A DNA stretch of 64,000 bases from Kiritimatiellaceae bacterium. Its GTDB lineage: Bacteria > Verrucomicrobiota > Kiritimatiellia > Kiritimatiellales > Tichowtungiaceae. The notes beneath the pieces are model-generated. The model saw nothing but the letters and a program-made list of their open reading frames with translations, was not told the origin of the DNA and did no database searches. The position numbers and the translations under genes were made by a program. Position 1 is the first letter of the stretch. The number at the start of each line of letters is the position of its first letter. The stretch spans positions 107,151-171,150 of the forward strand of contig JABFQY010000006.1 in the NCBI GenBank assembly GCA_013141415.1, written 5' to 3'. Of the stretch, positions 33,472-42,688 are shown one piece after another.

Positions 33472-34764
33472 CTATTTGCGTTTGGCTATCGGCACGACTT
33501 TGCGCAGGTTCGGGCCGGTGTAAACCTGCCGCGGACGGGCAATGCGTGTGTCGCTGTCGTTCTGCATTTCCAGCCATTGGGCGATCCAGCCCGGCAGACG
33601 GCCGATAGCAAACATGACGGTGAACATATTGGTCGGAATGCCCATCTCGCGATAGGTCAGTCCGGTGTAGAAGTCCACGTTGGGATAAAGATTGCGCTCC
33701 TGAAAATAGGAATCGGCCAACGCCTTTTCTTCCAGCTCCATGGCAATATCCAGCAGCGGGTCTTTGGTATGCGTTACGGAAATCACTTTCTTGCACAGCT
33801 CCTTGGCGATTTTTGCACGCGGGTCGTAGGACTTGTAAACGCGGTGGCCGAAGCCCATCAGCCGGAACGGACTGCGCGGGTTTTTGGCGCGCTCGATCAC
33901 TTTATCGACGTCGCCGCCCTCACGGTAAATATCTTCCAGCATTTCAATGACGTGCTGGTTGGCACCGCCATGCTTCGGACCCCACAGGGCACAAATACCG
34001 GCGGCAATCGAAGCGTACAGATTAATTCCGGAACTTCCCACGGAACGGACGACGGAGGTGGAGCAGTTCTGTTCGTGGTCGGCGTGAATGATGAGCAGTT
34101 TATTGAGCGCATCCGCCATGACCGGATCAATCGGCTCGCCGCGAACCGGCGAGCTGAACATCATGTTCAGAAAGTTTTCGCAGTATTTCATGTCGTGCCG
34201 CGGATACACCGCCGGCTCGCCAATCGACTTTTTGTAGGAAAAGGCGGCGATGGTTCTAAGCTTTGAAATCAGCCGGGCAACCGTCATGTCCACGTCTTCT
34301 TTGAGGTCGCCGCTCAGTTCAGGATAGAAGGAAGACAGCGAAACCGCCATGGCGGAAAGAATCGCCATCGGATGGGAATGCTCCGGATAATTGCTGAAAA
34401 ACTCGCGCATATCCTCATGGATCATGGAGTGGCTGTTCAAAAGCTTCGCATAATTTTCCCGCTGAGCATGGGTCGGAAGCGAGCCATGAACCAGCAGGTA
34501 GGCCACTTCGATAAATTCACATTTCGCCGCCAGATCGGCCACGTCGTAACCGCGATAGCGCAGGATGCCCTTTTCGCCGTCAATAAAAGTAATGTCGCTG
34601 GCGCAAGAACCGGTATTGCCAAAACCTGGATCATAGGTAATCAGCCCGGTTTCCTTGCGCAGTTTGCTAATATCCATGGCCCGTTCGCCTTCGCTACCCT
34701 CATAAACGGGGCAGACCAGCGTTTTATCATCGATACGAATTTCGGCTTGTCCGGTTTTTTCCAT
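33472..34764 (-). CDS. gltA: Citrate synthase
   Basis: The 430-residue enzyme condenses oxaloacetate and acetyl-CoA in the TCA cycle. It is the hexameric type II form by length and N-terminal beta domain. Active-site residues are His in WGPKHGGANQHVIEML, His in GFGHRVYKSYDPRAKI and Asp in YPNVDFYTGLTY. It lies between glmS and the TPR gene on one strand; this links central carbon and amino-sugar genes only by position. Confidence 0.97.
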   Translation of the reverse strand: MEKTGQAEIRIDDKTLVCPVYEGSEGERAMDISKLRKETGLITYDPGFGNTGSCASDITFIDGEKGILRYRGYDVADLAAKCEFIEVAYLLVHGSLPTHAQRENYAKLLNSHSMIHEDMREFFSNYPEHSHPMAILSAMAVSLSSFYPELSGDLKEDVDMTVARLISKLRTIAAFSYKKSIGEPAVYPRHDMKYCENFLNMMFSSPVRGEPIDPVMADALNKLLIIHADHEQNCSTSVVRSVGSSGINLYASIAAGICALWGPKHGGANQHVIEMLEDIYREGGDVDKVIERAKNPRSPFRLMGFGHRVYKSYDPRAKIAKELCKKVISVTHTKDPLLDIAMELEEKALADSYFQERNLYPNVDFYTGLTYREMGIPTNMFTVMFAIGRLPGWIAQWLEMQNDSDTRIARPRQVYTGPNLRKVVPIAKRK

Positions 34765-34853
34765 TTACTACCAACCTCTCTATTTTCAGGGGCCGGGGAG
34801 TGTATTTATCCCGACAGCCTTTGTTCAAGCAAAAAGCCTGTTCCTCCGGACAC

Positions 34854-36692
34854 TTATTCCACTGTAACGCTCTTAGCCAGATTGCGCGGCTTATCAATGT
34901 CCGTTCCGCGGGCGCGGGCCGCGTAATAGGCCAATAGTTGTAACCCGACCACATTGACCATCGGTGTAAACTCGTCGCGTACCTCCGGCACATAAATGAT
35001 GTCGCCTGCCAGCTTGGCGATTTCAGTGTCGCCTTCCGTCGCTACCGCGATGATGCGGCCGCTGCGGGCTTCGACTTCCTTGATATTCGAAAGCATCTTT
35101 TCGTAAACCTCGTCGGATGTTTTCGTGCAGATGCAAATCACCGGCAGCGCGTCGTTGATCAGCGCAATCGGACCGTGCTTCATTTCGCCGGCCGCGTAGC
35201 CTTCGGCGTGCTGATAGGAAATTTCTTTATTCTTGAGCGCGCCTTCCAGCGCGGTCGGATAGTTGAACTTGCGCCCCAGATAAAGCGAACTCGGACCGTC
35301 GTGATGCTTTTCGCTGATCGCTTTGATTTCGTCTTTCTTCTGAATCACGTAATGCACTGCATCAGGAACTTCCTGCAAATCTGCCAGATAATCCTTCACC
35401 TGATCCGGCGTCAGATTGCCGCGCACCCCGGCGACGTAAAGGGCAAACAGAGCGAACGCCATCTGCTGTGCGGTGTACGCCTTGGTCGAAGCCACACCGA
35501 TTTCAGGTCCGCAGTTCGTAAAGAAAACGGAGTCGCTTTCGCGCACCACGGAACTGCCCTCGACATTGCAAATGGCAAAAACCTTACAGCCCCACTCTTT
35601 CGCCATACGGATTGAAGCCAGTGTGTCCGCCGTTTCGCCCGACTGCGAAACCGGAATGATCAGCGTACCGGGATCAATCTTCGGGTCACGGTAGCGGAAC
35701 TCGCTGGCCAAATCGGTTTCAACCGCGATACCGGTCAGATTTTCCAGCAGGAGCTTGCCGTACATTCCGGCGTGATAAGCCGTTCCGCAGGATACGATCA
35801 TGATGCGGTTGAGTTTGCGGAAATAATCAGGACTCAGGCTCGATCCGATATCAATCTTCCCTTCTGCCGAAACGTGCTTGTCCAGCATGGCGCGCAGAAT
35901 CCGCGGCTGTTCATGAATCTCTTTCAGCATGAACGTTTCGAATCCGGCGCACTCGGCGGCCTCAGCCTGAAATTTGATTTCCTTGATTTCCGGCACGACT
36001 TTTTTGCCGTCCATCGTGCAGATTTCCACGCTGTCCTCGCGCAAAACGGCCATCTCGCCGTCGTTCAGGTAAATCGCTTTTTTGATCCGGTTGATAATGG
36101 CCGGCACGTCGCTGGCAATGAAGTTTTCCTTTTCGCCCAGCCCGATGATCAGCGGACTGCCCTTGCGGGCGCAGTAGATGGCGTCCGGCTCGTCACGGAA
36201 CAGGATTCCCAGCGCATAGGCTCCACGTAGCCGTTTCAGCGTGGTCAAAATCGCTTCGACCGGCGATTTCGCGCCGTCCTTTAGCGCCTGCTGGATTAAA
36301 TGCGGAACCACTTCGGTATCGGTTTGGGAAATAAACTTATATCCCTTAGCCGTCAGCTCTTCGCGCAGCTCGGCGTAGTTTTCGATAATTCCGTTGTGCA
36401 CCACCGCAACAGCCCGATCTGAACTGAAGTGCGGATGGGAATTAATCTGTGACGGCGCGCCGTGCGTCGCCCAGCGGGTATGGCCGATTCCGCGGGTTCC
36501 TTTGACCGGCTCTGCCGCCAGCATCTTCTCCAGATTAGCCAATCGCCCGACTTCCTTGCTCGACGAAATTTTACCGCCGCTAAGCACCGCAATGCCCGCC
36601 GAGTCATATCCCCGGTATTCCAGCCGTTGCAGGCCGTCGATCAGGATCGGGGCGGCTTCTTTACTGCCAATATAACCAACTACTCCGCACAT
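34854..36692 (-). CDS. glmS: Glutamine-fructose-6-phosphate aminotransferase
   Basis: The 612-residue enzyme makes glucosamine-6-phosphate from fructose-6-phosphate and glutamine. Cys2 in MCGVVGYIG is the glutaminase nucleophile; RWATHG and HNGIIENY mark the same domain. Two SIS domains follow (SQSGETADTLASIRMAKEWG and ARGTDIDKPRNLAKSVTVE at the end). I looked for a glmS ribozyme in the 190-base leader and saw no sign of it. Divergent from rpsN. Confidence 0.97.
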   Translation of the reverse strand: MCGVVGYIGSKEAAPILIDGLQRLEYRGYDSAGIAVLSGGKISSSKEVGRLANLEKMLAAEPVKGTRGIGHTRWATHGAPSQINSHPHFSSDRAVAVVHNGIIENYAELREELTAKGYKFISQTDTEVVPHLIQQALKDGAKSPVEAILTTLKRLRGAYALGILFRDEPDAIYCARKGSPLIIGLGEKENFIASDVPAIINRIKKAIYLNDGEMAVLREDSVEICTMDGKKVVPEIKEIKFQAEAAECAGFETFMLKEIHEQPRILRAMLDKHVSAEGKIDIGSSLSPDYFRKLNRIMIVSCGTAYHAGMYGKLLLENLTGIAVETDLASEFRYRDPKIDPGTLIIPVSQSGETADTLASIRMAKEWGCKVFAICNVEGSSVVRESDSVFFTNCGPEIGVASTKAYTAQQMAFALFALYVAGVRGNLTPDQVKDYLADLQEVPDAVHYVIQKKDEIKAISEKHHDGPSSLYLGRKFNYPTALEGALKNKEISYQHAEGYAAGEMKHGPIALINDALPVICICTKTSDEVYEKMLSNIKEVEARSGRIIAVATEGDTEIAKLAGDIIYVPEVRDEFTPMVNVVGLQLLAYYAARARGTDIDKPRNLAKSVTVE

Positions 36693-36883
36693 AAATTATT
36701 ACTCCTTCTGGAATCGATAAAAACCGGGCCGCAGTGTGCCTGAGAAACACCTCGAAAACAAAACTAAAAAACCGGCAGACATCTCCGCCCGACCCTTGGG
36801 CACATTTGCGGAAAAAAGGGTTGCACGCCGCATCCTTTTCCTGTTTTATCCCCGCTTCACCGAACCATTGAGGAAACTGATTT

Positions 36884-37189
36884 ATGGCAAAAACGAGCAG
36901 TATCGTTAAAAACAACAAGCGCATGAAGCTGGTCAAAAAGTACTACGCCAAGCGTATCGAGCTGAAGACTATTATCCATAACCCGAAAACGTCCTACGAA
37001 GACCGCATGGCCGCCTTCGACAAGCTTCGCAAACTTCCGCGCAACGCCAATCCGGTTCGCGTCCAGAGCCGTTGCCGCGTAACCGGACGTCCGCGTGCCG
37101 TTTACAAAAAATTCGGTCTTTCCCGCATCACCCTGCGCGAAATGGCCTCGAACGGACTCATCCCCGGCATGACCAAAGCCAGCTGGTAA
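36884..37189 (+). CDS. rpsN: 30S ribosomal protein S14, zinc-independent long form
   Basis: A 101-residue basic protein with the S14 signature [20 protein letters not shown] and C-terminal [17 protein letters not shown]. The long form lacks the CxxC zinc pairs found in the 61-residue version. It is outside the usual spc operon, alone, with its own terminator. AGGAAACTG is upstream of the ATG. Confidence 0.97.
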   Translation: MAKTSSIVKNNKRMKLVKKYYAKRIELKTIIHNPKTSYEDRMAAFDKLRKLPRNANPVRVQSRCRVTGRPRAVYKKFGLSRITLREMASNGLIPGMTKASW

Positions 37190-37212
37190 CACAAGATTCA
37201 GCCGGTTCATAA

Positions 37213-37242
37213 ACGCTCTCCAATCCGGAGGGCGTTTTTTTT
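37213..37242 (+). terminator. Rho-independent terminator of rpsN
   Basis: Stem ACGCTCTCC/GGAGGGCGT with one G-T pair and loop AATCC, then eight T. Confidence 0.88.
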
Positions 37243-37253
37243 GCATCCGGGCA

Positions 37254-37282
37254 CAAAAAAACCGGCCCCTTAGGACCGGCTT
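37254..37282 (-). terminator. Rho-independent terminator of rpmB
   Basis: On the minus strand CCGGTCC and GGGCCGG form a stem with loop TAAG and one T-G pair, followed by seven T. Confidence 0.88.
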
Positions 37283-37301
37283 TCGATAGCGCATTGTTCT
37301 C

Positions 37302-37529
37302 TTAGGCTTTGGTTACCAAGCCCGAACGAATCGCCTTGGCAGAAACCCAGACGCGGCGCACGGTGCCGTTTTCGTCTTTGATGCGGACATGCTGAAGGTT
37401 CGCCTTAAATTTACGTTTCGTGGCGCTGGTCACGTGCAGACCGATACCGCCTTTGCTCTTTCTCAAACCCTTACGGACAATCCGGCGGCCTGAAACCGTT
37501 CCCTTACCTGTCATTTCACATTTAGCCAT
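37302..37529 (-). CDS. rpmB: 50S ribosomal protein L28
   Basis: The 75-residue basic protein starts with AKCEMTGKGTVSGRRIV and contains KRKFKANLQHVRIK and VWVSAKAIRSGLV, all typical of L28. It lies tail-to-tail with rpsN and downstream of a long gap from hemW, so it is probably transcribed alone. The minus-strand terminator follows. Confidence 0.97.
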   Translation of the reverse strand: MAKCEMTGKGTVSGRRIVRKGLRKSKGGIGLHVTSATKRKFKANLQHVRIKDENGTVRRVWVSAKAIRSGLVTKA

Positions 37530-37609
37530 GGTTCTTCCTCACAATCTAAAAATTTACCTCAAAGAGTGGCGTAATCTACGGACTGACCCTCCCCTTGGCA
37601 AGCGCCAAA

Positions 37610-38698
37610 TCACACCAATTCCGAAAACACCGCATCGCTCACAAAAAGGGCTTCCTCGGTAAGCCGGACGTGCCGTCCGGCAATCTCCAGTAAGCCCTCT
37701 TTTTCTAAAGTCCGAAGCGTTTCCTCCAAGGTTTTCCAGAGGCCGGAAGAAACCTCGACACCCGCAATCTGTCGCAATCCCATCACCAGAGTCTCGCGCT
37801 CCTTCGCCTCCGGATCGAGCGTTTCCTCAAACTCCCGGCAAGGATCGTTCGCGCAATAATCGTCCAGATCGGAAACGTTCGCCCAGCGTGTCCCTTTCCA
37901 GTGCGAATGCGCCGCCGGGCCGCATCCGAAATATTCGCCGCCGTTCCAGTAGAGCCGATTATGCCGACACTCGAACCCCGGCTTCGCGAAGTTAGAAATT
38001 TCGTAGTGCACAAATCCGGCGGCCTTCAACCGTCCGCGAATCCGGTCGTACATGTCACGCTCTAACTCTTCGTCCAGTTTAGGCAGATTGCGCTTTGTCA
38101 GCGGCGTTCCTTCCTCGTACATCAAATTATAAATTGCGATATGCTCCGGATTGAGAGCCAGCGCCCGGTCGAGATCGGACTCCAGCATGTCCATCGTTTG
38201 GCCAGGCACACCAAAAATCAGATCTAGGCTGATATTTTCAAAGCCCGCGGCGCGCGCCAGCCGGAAAGCGGCCTCCGCCTGTTCCGCCGAATGAATCCGC
38301 CCCAAAGTTTCCAGACAGCGGGAATCAAACGACTGAATCCCGATAGAAAGCCGGTTCACGCCGCTTCGCTTCAACAACGCCAGCTTCGCCGCGTCCACGG
38401 TTCCTGGATTGGCTTCGACCGAAAACTCCGCCGGATGAAATTTTTCGAATGACGGAAAGAACGATTCCAACATCTGGATGTCCGGAGCCGTCGGCGTACC
38501 GCCGCCGATAAAAATGGTCTCCGGCGAAAAATCTTCCGGCAAATTTTTAATCTCTTTCCCTAAAGCACTGAAAAACTGTTCCTGTTTTTTCCATGGGTTG
38601 CCTGCCCTGAGCTCTGTCGAAGGGGAAACAACAGAATAAAAAGCGCAGTAGGAACACTTGCGCTCGCAGAACGGAATATGAATGTACAGGCCGGACAT
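37610..38698 (-). CDS. hemW: HemW-type radical SAM protein with in-frame palindrome
   Basis: The 362-residue protein belongs to the coproporphyrinogen III dehydrogenase-like group, now regarded as the heme chaperone HemW. The cluster motif is HIPFCERKCSYCAF (CxxxCxxC) near the start; FIGGGTPTAPD and FSVEANPGTVD follow. The C-terminal winged helix is present (residues about 300-355). A 10-13 residue stretch around residues 25-38 (SPSTELRAGNPW) is encoded by a copy of the CCTGCCCTGAG/TCGAAGGG repeat and is not expected in the family. It lies 12 bases behind the BRO gene. Confidence 0.93.
   Translation of the reverse strand: MSGLYIHIPFCERKCSYCAFYSVVSPSTELRAGNPWKKQEQFFSALGKEIKNLPEDFSPETIFIGGGTPTAPDIQMLESFFPSFEKFHPAEFSVEANPGTVDAAKLALLKRSGVNRLSIGIQSFDSRCLETLGRIHSAEQAEAAFRLARAAGFENISLDLIFGVPGQTMDMLESDLDRALALNPEHIAIYNLMYEEGTPLTKRNLPKLDEELERDMYDRIRGRLKAAGFVHYEISNFAKPGFECRHNRLYWNGGEYFGCGPAAHSHWKGTRWANVSDLDDYCANDPCREFEETLDPEAKERETLVMGLRQIAGVEVSSGLWKTLEETLRTLEKEGLLEIAGRHVRLTEEALFVSDAVFSELV
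38601..38625. repeat. CCCTGAG-TCGAAGGG repeat inside hemW
   Basis: CCTGCCCTGAG and TCGAAGGGG surround CTCTG. The same ends, CCTGCCCTGAG and TCGAAGGG, occur in the intergenic copy at 56777-56798. This short motif is a widely dispersed bacterial repeat. Confidence 0.7.
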
Positions 38699-38710
38699 AA
38701 TGGTTAACGG

Positions 38711-39562
38711 TCAGTTTTCCGCTCCGGACTGATCCGTCAACCGGCGGCGACTCTCCGGCAGTTCCTTGTAGTTCGTGCGGATTGAAACCTTTCGTCGGCT
38801 CTTTTTCTCCAGCTCCTTGCGGGCATTCCCTGCCACCTTACCTCCGGCACGGGCCGCCTTTCGGTTTTCCGGAAGTCCCTGCGCCTCGGTATTGCGGGCA
38901 ATTTCCGTAGTGGAAGCTTCGCCCAGCATAGTGAAAATCAGCTCCAGATCGGTCATGTGGTCACGCAAGTTGTCACCAGTGTGGTTCAGTGCCTTGAAGT
39001 CGCGATATTCCGTCGGAGTCATCCCGAACGTCGCCTTGCTGATTTCGGCGGTTAAAATGGCATATTCCAGCTGTTCCTTAACTCCGCGCCTCTTCCACTC
39101 GTCGGTCAGCTCATCACGAACCGCAATGCCGCGCATCCGCTTCTCGATCCAATCCTCGGAGTAGCCTTTTTGCCGGTAAATCTCTTTTACGCGCTGAGCC
39201 GCAATCTCGGGGTTTTCGATCTCCTGCAGGCGTTCATAGCCGACTTTCGCCAGCCAGCGCTTAAACGGCTCGGCCTTCGGCGATGGCACAGACTGGATCA
39301 GGCGGAGGATTCCCTCGATATTCGCGGACTGGATTTTGCGCTTTTTGCCGTCTGCCGCAGTCATTTCAACCAGGGTACAAATTGTACCCCAGTTCGAATT
39401 CAGCTCCGGGTCACGGCTTTTGAGCTTTTTGACGTACTGCTTCACATCGGAACTGCCGGTCAGGATTTCGAGCACATCCTGAATGGCGAAATACCACTTC
39501 TGATCGGCCTCATTCCAAACCCGCCGCACCTGCTTTTCCTCAAACAGAACCAGATTGTTCAT
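38711..39562 (-). CDS. BRO-N domain protein (phage antirepressor-like)
   Basis: The 283-residue protein starts with a BRO-N domain (NNLVLFEEKQVRRVWNEADQKWYFAIQDVLEIL, then VKQYVKKLKSRDPELN and GILRLIQSVPSPKAEPFKRWL). The central part has IYRQKGYSEDWIEKRMRGIAVRDELTDEWKRRGV, found in stand-alone bacterial BRO proteins, and the end is basic (possible DNA binding). The ATG 39562 has GGAGA upstream. It is 33 bases behind the restriction-modification gene on the same strand, so it may regulate that gene, but many such proteins are orphan. Confidence 0.85.
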   Translation of the reverse strand: MNNLVLFEEKQVRRVWNEADQKWYFAIQDVLEILTGSSDVKQYVKKLKSRDPELNSNWGTICTLVEMTAADGKKRKIQSANIEGILRLIQSVPSPKAEPFKRWLAKVGYERLQEIENPEIAAQRVKEIYRQKGYSEDWIEKRMRGIAVRDELTDEWKRRGVKEQLEYAILTAEISKATFGMTPTEYRDFKALNHTGDNLRDHMTDLELIFTMLGEASTTEIARNTEAQGLPENRKAARAGGKVAGNARKELEKKSRRKVSIRTNYKELPESRRRLTDQSGAEN

Positions 39563-39595
39563 TTTTCTTCTCCTGCTTTGTCCAAACATTGGAAT

Positions 39596-42550
39596 CTATG
39601 GGCGGATGCAGTCGCCGGTAATCAGTCCGGCAGGCGTTGGATAGCTGGCCGGAATGCCGGGCGCGGTGACGGTTTCACCGGCTTCTATTTTTCCGGCGAC
39701 CTGTTGATTCAGTTCGAGAAGCTGGGCAAGCAGATCGGCTTTCGCGGAAAATCCGTAGGCGGCGAGGACGGCGGCGTCCAGTGCGGCGTGGGCGTCTTTG
39801 AGCGGATTGGCGCCGGGCAGTTCGAGCGTCCGGTAAAGGGCGCGCAGTCCGCCCTTCATTTTCGGCAAGGTCTCGGCACGGATGCGCCGCACTTCGCGTC
39901 CGGCGGCGGCCACCGCTTCGATTTGTTTGGTACTCGGCGTCTGCGGCCACGGAAAAGTGTCAAAGACGGAACTGGACGTGTAGGTAAGCCTCTCTGTCAG
40001 TTTCGAGGATTTTGTTAGAAACCATAACCAATGCGGGTGCGCTTGTAGAATGCCATATGAATAATCATCGTCGAACGCGAAAACCCGAAGACGGTGGTCG
40101 GGTCGAATAGTCGGATGGACAAAGGCAAAAGTCGGACGCTTGATGATTTCTGGACATGCGATGTAACGCGAAAGGCGATTGATTGAATCGACCATTTCCT
40201 TTCGACATCGAAAGTGCTGCCACCATGTTTTAAGCCACGTTTGATCCTGCCCTTTGTCTTTGCCTGTTTCGCCGCGTTCGCGTTCTGCGTATTCCTGAAT
40301 ATGCGGAAGAACCGTAGCTTCAACGCGGGCGAATGGTGCTTCATAGCTTTTCGCATCGAGAATGTTCATCTGCTGAAAGTCTATGATCCATCGCTCAGGC
40401 TTACCTGAAGTCACCAGCTCGTCCCCGATAAAGAAGGGATGCACAACCTCTGCATTCCGTGGATTTACTTTTAATAGATTCGAAGCTTCCTCCGGCGTCA
40501 GTACAAATCCGTGGTGACGTGGGACCTGACCAGCAAAGCACTTCTGCGGAACAAAGTTACATTCAAGACGATGAGCGGCGCTGACATCGGTTTGATCTGA
40601 GATCGCCGAGTTGATTTGCGGCACTTCGCGGAAGTTCAATTCATAATCTTTGGTCGCCGACTTACCTTCATTTTTCCGCAGCTTCTTCGCCGCCGCCGTT
40701 GGCTCGACTTTGAACCAGAGCCGTTTCGTCTTCGGCAGAAGCGCAAGGTCTTGCGTCTTGGCCCAGTTGGCGATGGAAACGTGGACGTTGGCCTCGCCGC
40801 TCCACGGCTGGTTATCCACGGCTTCGACGATGGTGCCGTCACTGACGACGTGATCGAGTCCGCCGACGCGCGACTGGTTGTTGCGGATGTTCTGCGTACC
40901 GACCAATCCGGCGCGTCCGGCCATTGGATCGGCGGCGGTGCAGGCCGGAAGATGATCGTGAGCGCGGCGAAACCAATAAACGCAATAGTCAGCCATGCCG
41001 GGCACTTCGGGATAAAGAGCGCGGACGTGCTCTACATAATCGGGGCCGAGCTGCGGTTTCAGAAGTTTCGCGCCGATGAACGGCGGATTGCCGACAATGA
41101 CGTCGGCGCGCGGCCACGGCGTACGGATAAACGCGCCGTCCGCTCCGGCGGTGATGAGCGCGTCGGTGGCGATAAAGTTCCGGTCGAGGTTGTCCAGCGG
41201 CAAGGCGCGTTCGGAAATGTGCAGTTCGTCAATGGCGAGTTTGCGGGCGATCATCATGGTGACTTTGGCGATTTCGACAGCAAAGGGATTGATGTCCATG
41301 CCGTAAAAGTTCCGTGCCGTGAGGTAGCTGAAACGCATCTGGCCTTCGGTGTCGCTGGCATGTTTGGGAAACTCGGAATCAATGCGTTCGTAGATGCGCG
41401 CTTCCAGACGCTTCAGTTCGCGGTAGGCAATATACAGGAAGTTTCCCGAACCGCAGGCCGGGTCAAGAACGCAGAAGGTTTGCATCCGGTCGCGCAACTC
41501 GCGGAGCCGTTTGAACGTTTTCGCCTCTTCAATCTGCTCGTGCCACGGATGGACAATCGTCGGGCCGATGATTTTCATGATGTCGGCGGGATGGGTAAAG
41601 TGCGCGCCCTGAGCGCGCCGTTCGTTGCGGGTTCCCTCCACCGTTCCGTCGTCCAGCGAATGCTCAAACAGCGTACCGAAGATTTCCGGCTGTACTTTCT
41701 TCCAGTCGAATTTGGCGGCTTCGCGAAGCGCAACCAGTTCCAAATCTTTCAGTTCAATGCGGGCTGGCGCGGCAAACAGTCCGCCGTTGAAATAAGGCAC
41801 GCCTTTAAACCGTCCGCCGCTAACCGCCGGCGTGGTATTCATGGCATCGAACAGTCCGCCGAGAAGATCGTAACTGTCGGTCGGCGTGGAAATATCATTC
41901 AGCAGCTGCGTGACAAAGTATTTCGGCAGCAGATCAATGTCTTCGGCAAACAAAGCCACCAGCATTTGCAGAATAAAGCGCTGAGCCGTCGGCTGATCGA
42001 CACCGCGATTGCGGAATTTCTTAAAACAGTAGGCCAAGCGATCAGCGGCTTCGCGGGTGACAGCGACGCGGTCGTTGTCAAAAAGCGGTTTGGGCTGGCC
42101 GGGAAATAGAAAATTCAGCGGCCCCCAGCGTTCCGGAAGTTCGGCCAGCGTAACGCGGCCCACCGGCGAATCCATCTGCGTCTCGAAGTCATAGACGTGG
42201 AACTCGTCAAAGTTACACAGCACCACATAGCGCGGACGGCCCGGAACAAGGCGCGTCCAGTAGTCGAACGCCTGCCGGTAGTGTTTCGACAAATCGACGC
42301 CGCGCTTCTTCATCTCAATGAGAACAACCGGCTTCCAGACGTAATCCGCGAAACTGACGCCGCCGCCGTCTTCTTTGGCTTTGCGGACGCGGCATTCCGC
42401 TTCGCCGCCGACATCCAGCGAACCGGCATGACCGAAAGCTTGAAACAGGCGGTCGAGGAATATCTGCGCCTGACCTTTTTCGTCACCGGTAATGTGCGCC
42501 TGAGTCCATGTCACAAAGGCAGCCAGTTTTTCGGATTTCGGATTACTCAT
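39596..42550 (-). CDS. Single-chain type IIL restriction-modification enzyme (MmeI-like)
   Basis: A 984-residue fusion of nuclease, methyltransferase and target recognition. The N-terminal nuclease shows D69-x9-E79-x-K81 (in FADYVWKPVVLIEMKK), the same spacing as MmeI. The amino-methyltransferase has motif I LDPACGSGNFLYIAY near residue 360 and motif IV VGNPPF near residue 487, so it is a gamma-class N6-adenine type. The remaining 450 residues hold the recognition domain, including FAFVHPTIRPDH and SSVFDTFPWPQ. No separate specificity subunit is needed. ATG 42550 is favoured at MSNPKSEK. It is divergent from tlyA. Confidence 0.92.
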   Translation of the reverse strand: MSNPKSEKLAAFVTWTQAHITGDEKGQAQIFLDRLFQAFGHAGSLDVGGEAECRVRKAKEDGGGVSFADYVWKPVVLIEMKKRGVDLSKHYRQAFDYWTRLVPGRPRYVVLCNFDEFHVYDFETQMDSPVGRVTLAELPERWGPLNFLFPGQPKPLFDNDRVAVTREAADRLAYCFKKFRNRGVDQPTAQRFILQMLVALFAEDIDLLPKYFVTQLLNDISTPTDSYDLLGGLFDAMNTTPAVSGGRFKGVPYFNGGLFAAPARIELKDLELVALREAAKFDWKKVQPEIFGTLFEHSLDDGTVEGTRNERRAQGAHFTHPADIMKIIGPTIVHPWHEQIEEAKTFKRLRELRDRMQTFCVLDPACGSGNFLYIAYRELKRLEARIYERIDSEFPKHASDTEGQMRFSYLTARNFYGMDINPFAVEIAKVTMMIARKLAIDELHISERALPLDNLDRNFIATDALITAGADGAFIRTPWPRADVIVGNPPFIGAKLLKPQLGPDYVEHVRALYPEVPGMADYCVYWFRRAHDHLPACTAADPMAGRAGLVGTQNIRNNQSRVGGLDHVVSDGTIVEAVDNQPWSGEANVHVSIANWAKTQDLALLPKTKRLWFKVEPTAAAKKLRKNEGKSATKDYELNFREVPQINSAISDQTDVSAAHRLECNFVPQKCFAGQVPRHHGFVLTPEEASNLLKVNPRNAEVVHPFFIGDELVTSGKPERWIIDFQQMNILDAKSYEAPFARVEATVLPHIQEYAERERGETGKDKGQDQTWLKTWWQHFRCRKEMVDSINRLSRYIACPEIIKRPTFAFVHPTIRPDHRLRVFAFDDDYSYGILQAHPHWLWFLTKSSKLTERLTYTSSSVFDTFPWPQTPSTKQIEAVAAAGREVRRIRAETLPKMKGGLRALYRTLELPGANPLKDAHAALDAAVLAAYGFSAKADLLAQLLELNQQVAGKIEAGETVTAPGIPASYPTPAGLITGDCIRP

Positions 42551-42688
42551 TTTAATGTCTCGCAGAGGTCGTTTCCCAAACACTGGAAAGTTTCTACCGG
42601 ATTGTGGTACCTCCTTCCAGTCATTGCTTTTGAAAGATTCAAAAGCCTCGCTTCGCATTCGCGGTAATTCGTGGTATTCGTGGGCTGT

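Noticed and set aside
36693..36883. glmS ribozyme or other riboswitch before glmS
   Set aside because: I saw no conserved ribozyme core or T-run/anti-terminator in this gap; a covariance search would be decisive.
40616..42109. 497-codon frame antisense to the restriction-modification gene
   Set aside because: It mirrors a gene with clear nuclease and methyltransferase motifs and has none of its own.
42640..42688. ATTCGNGGT near-repeats just before tlyA as an operator
   Set aside because: Three degenerate 9-base units are visible but no dyad symmetry or promoter supports a regulatory role.
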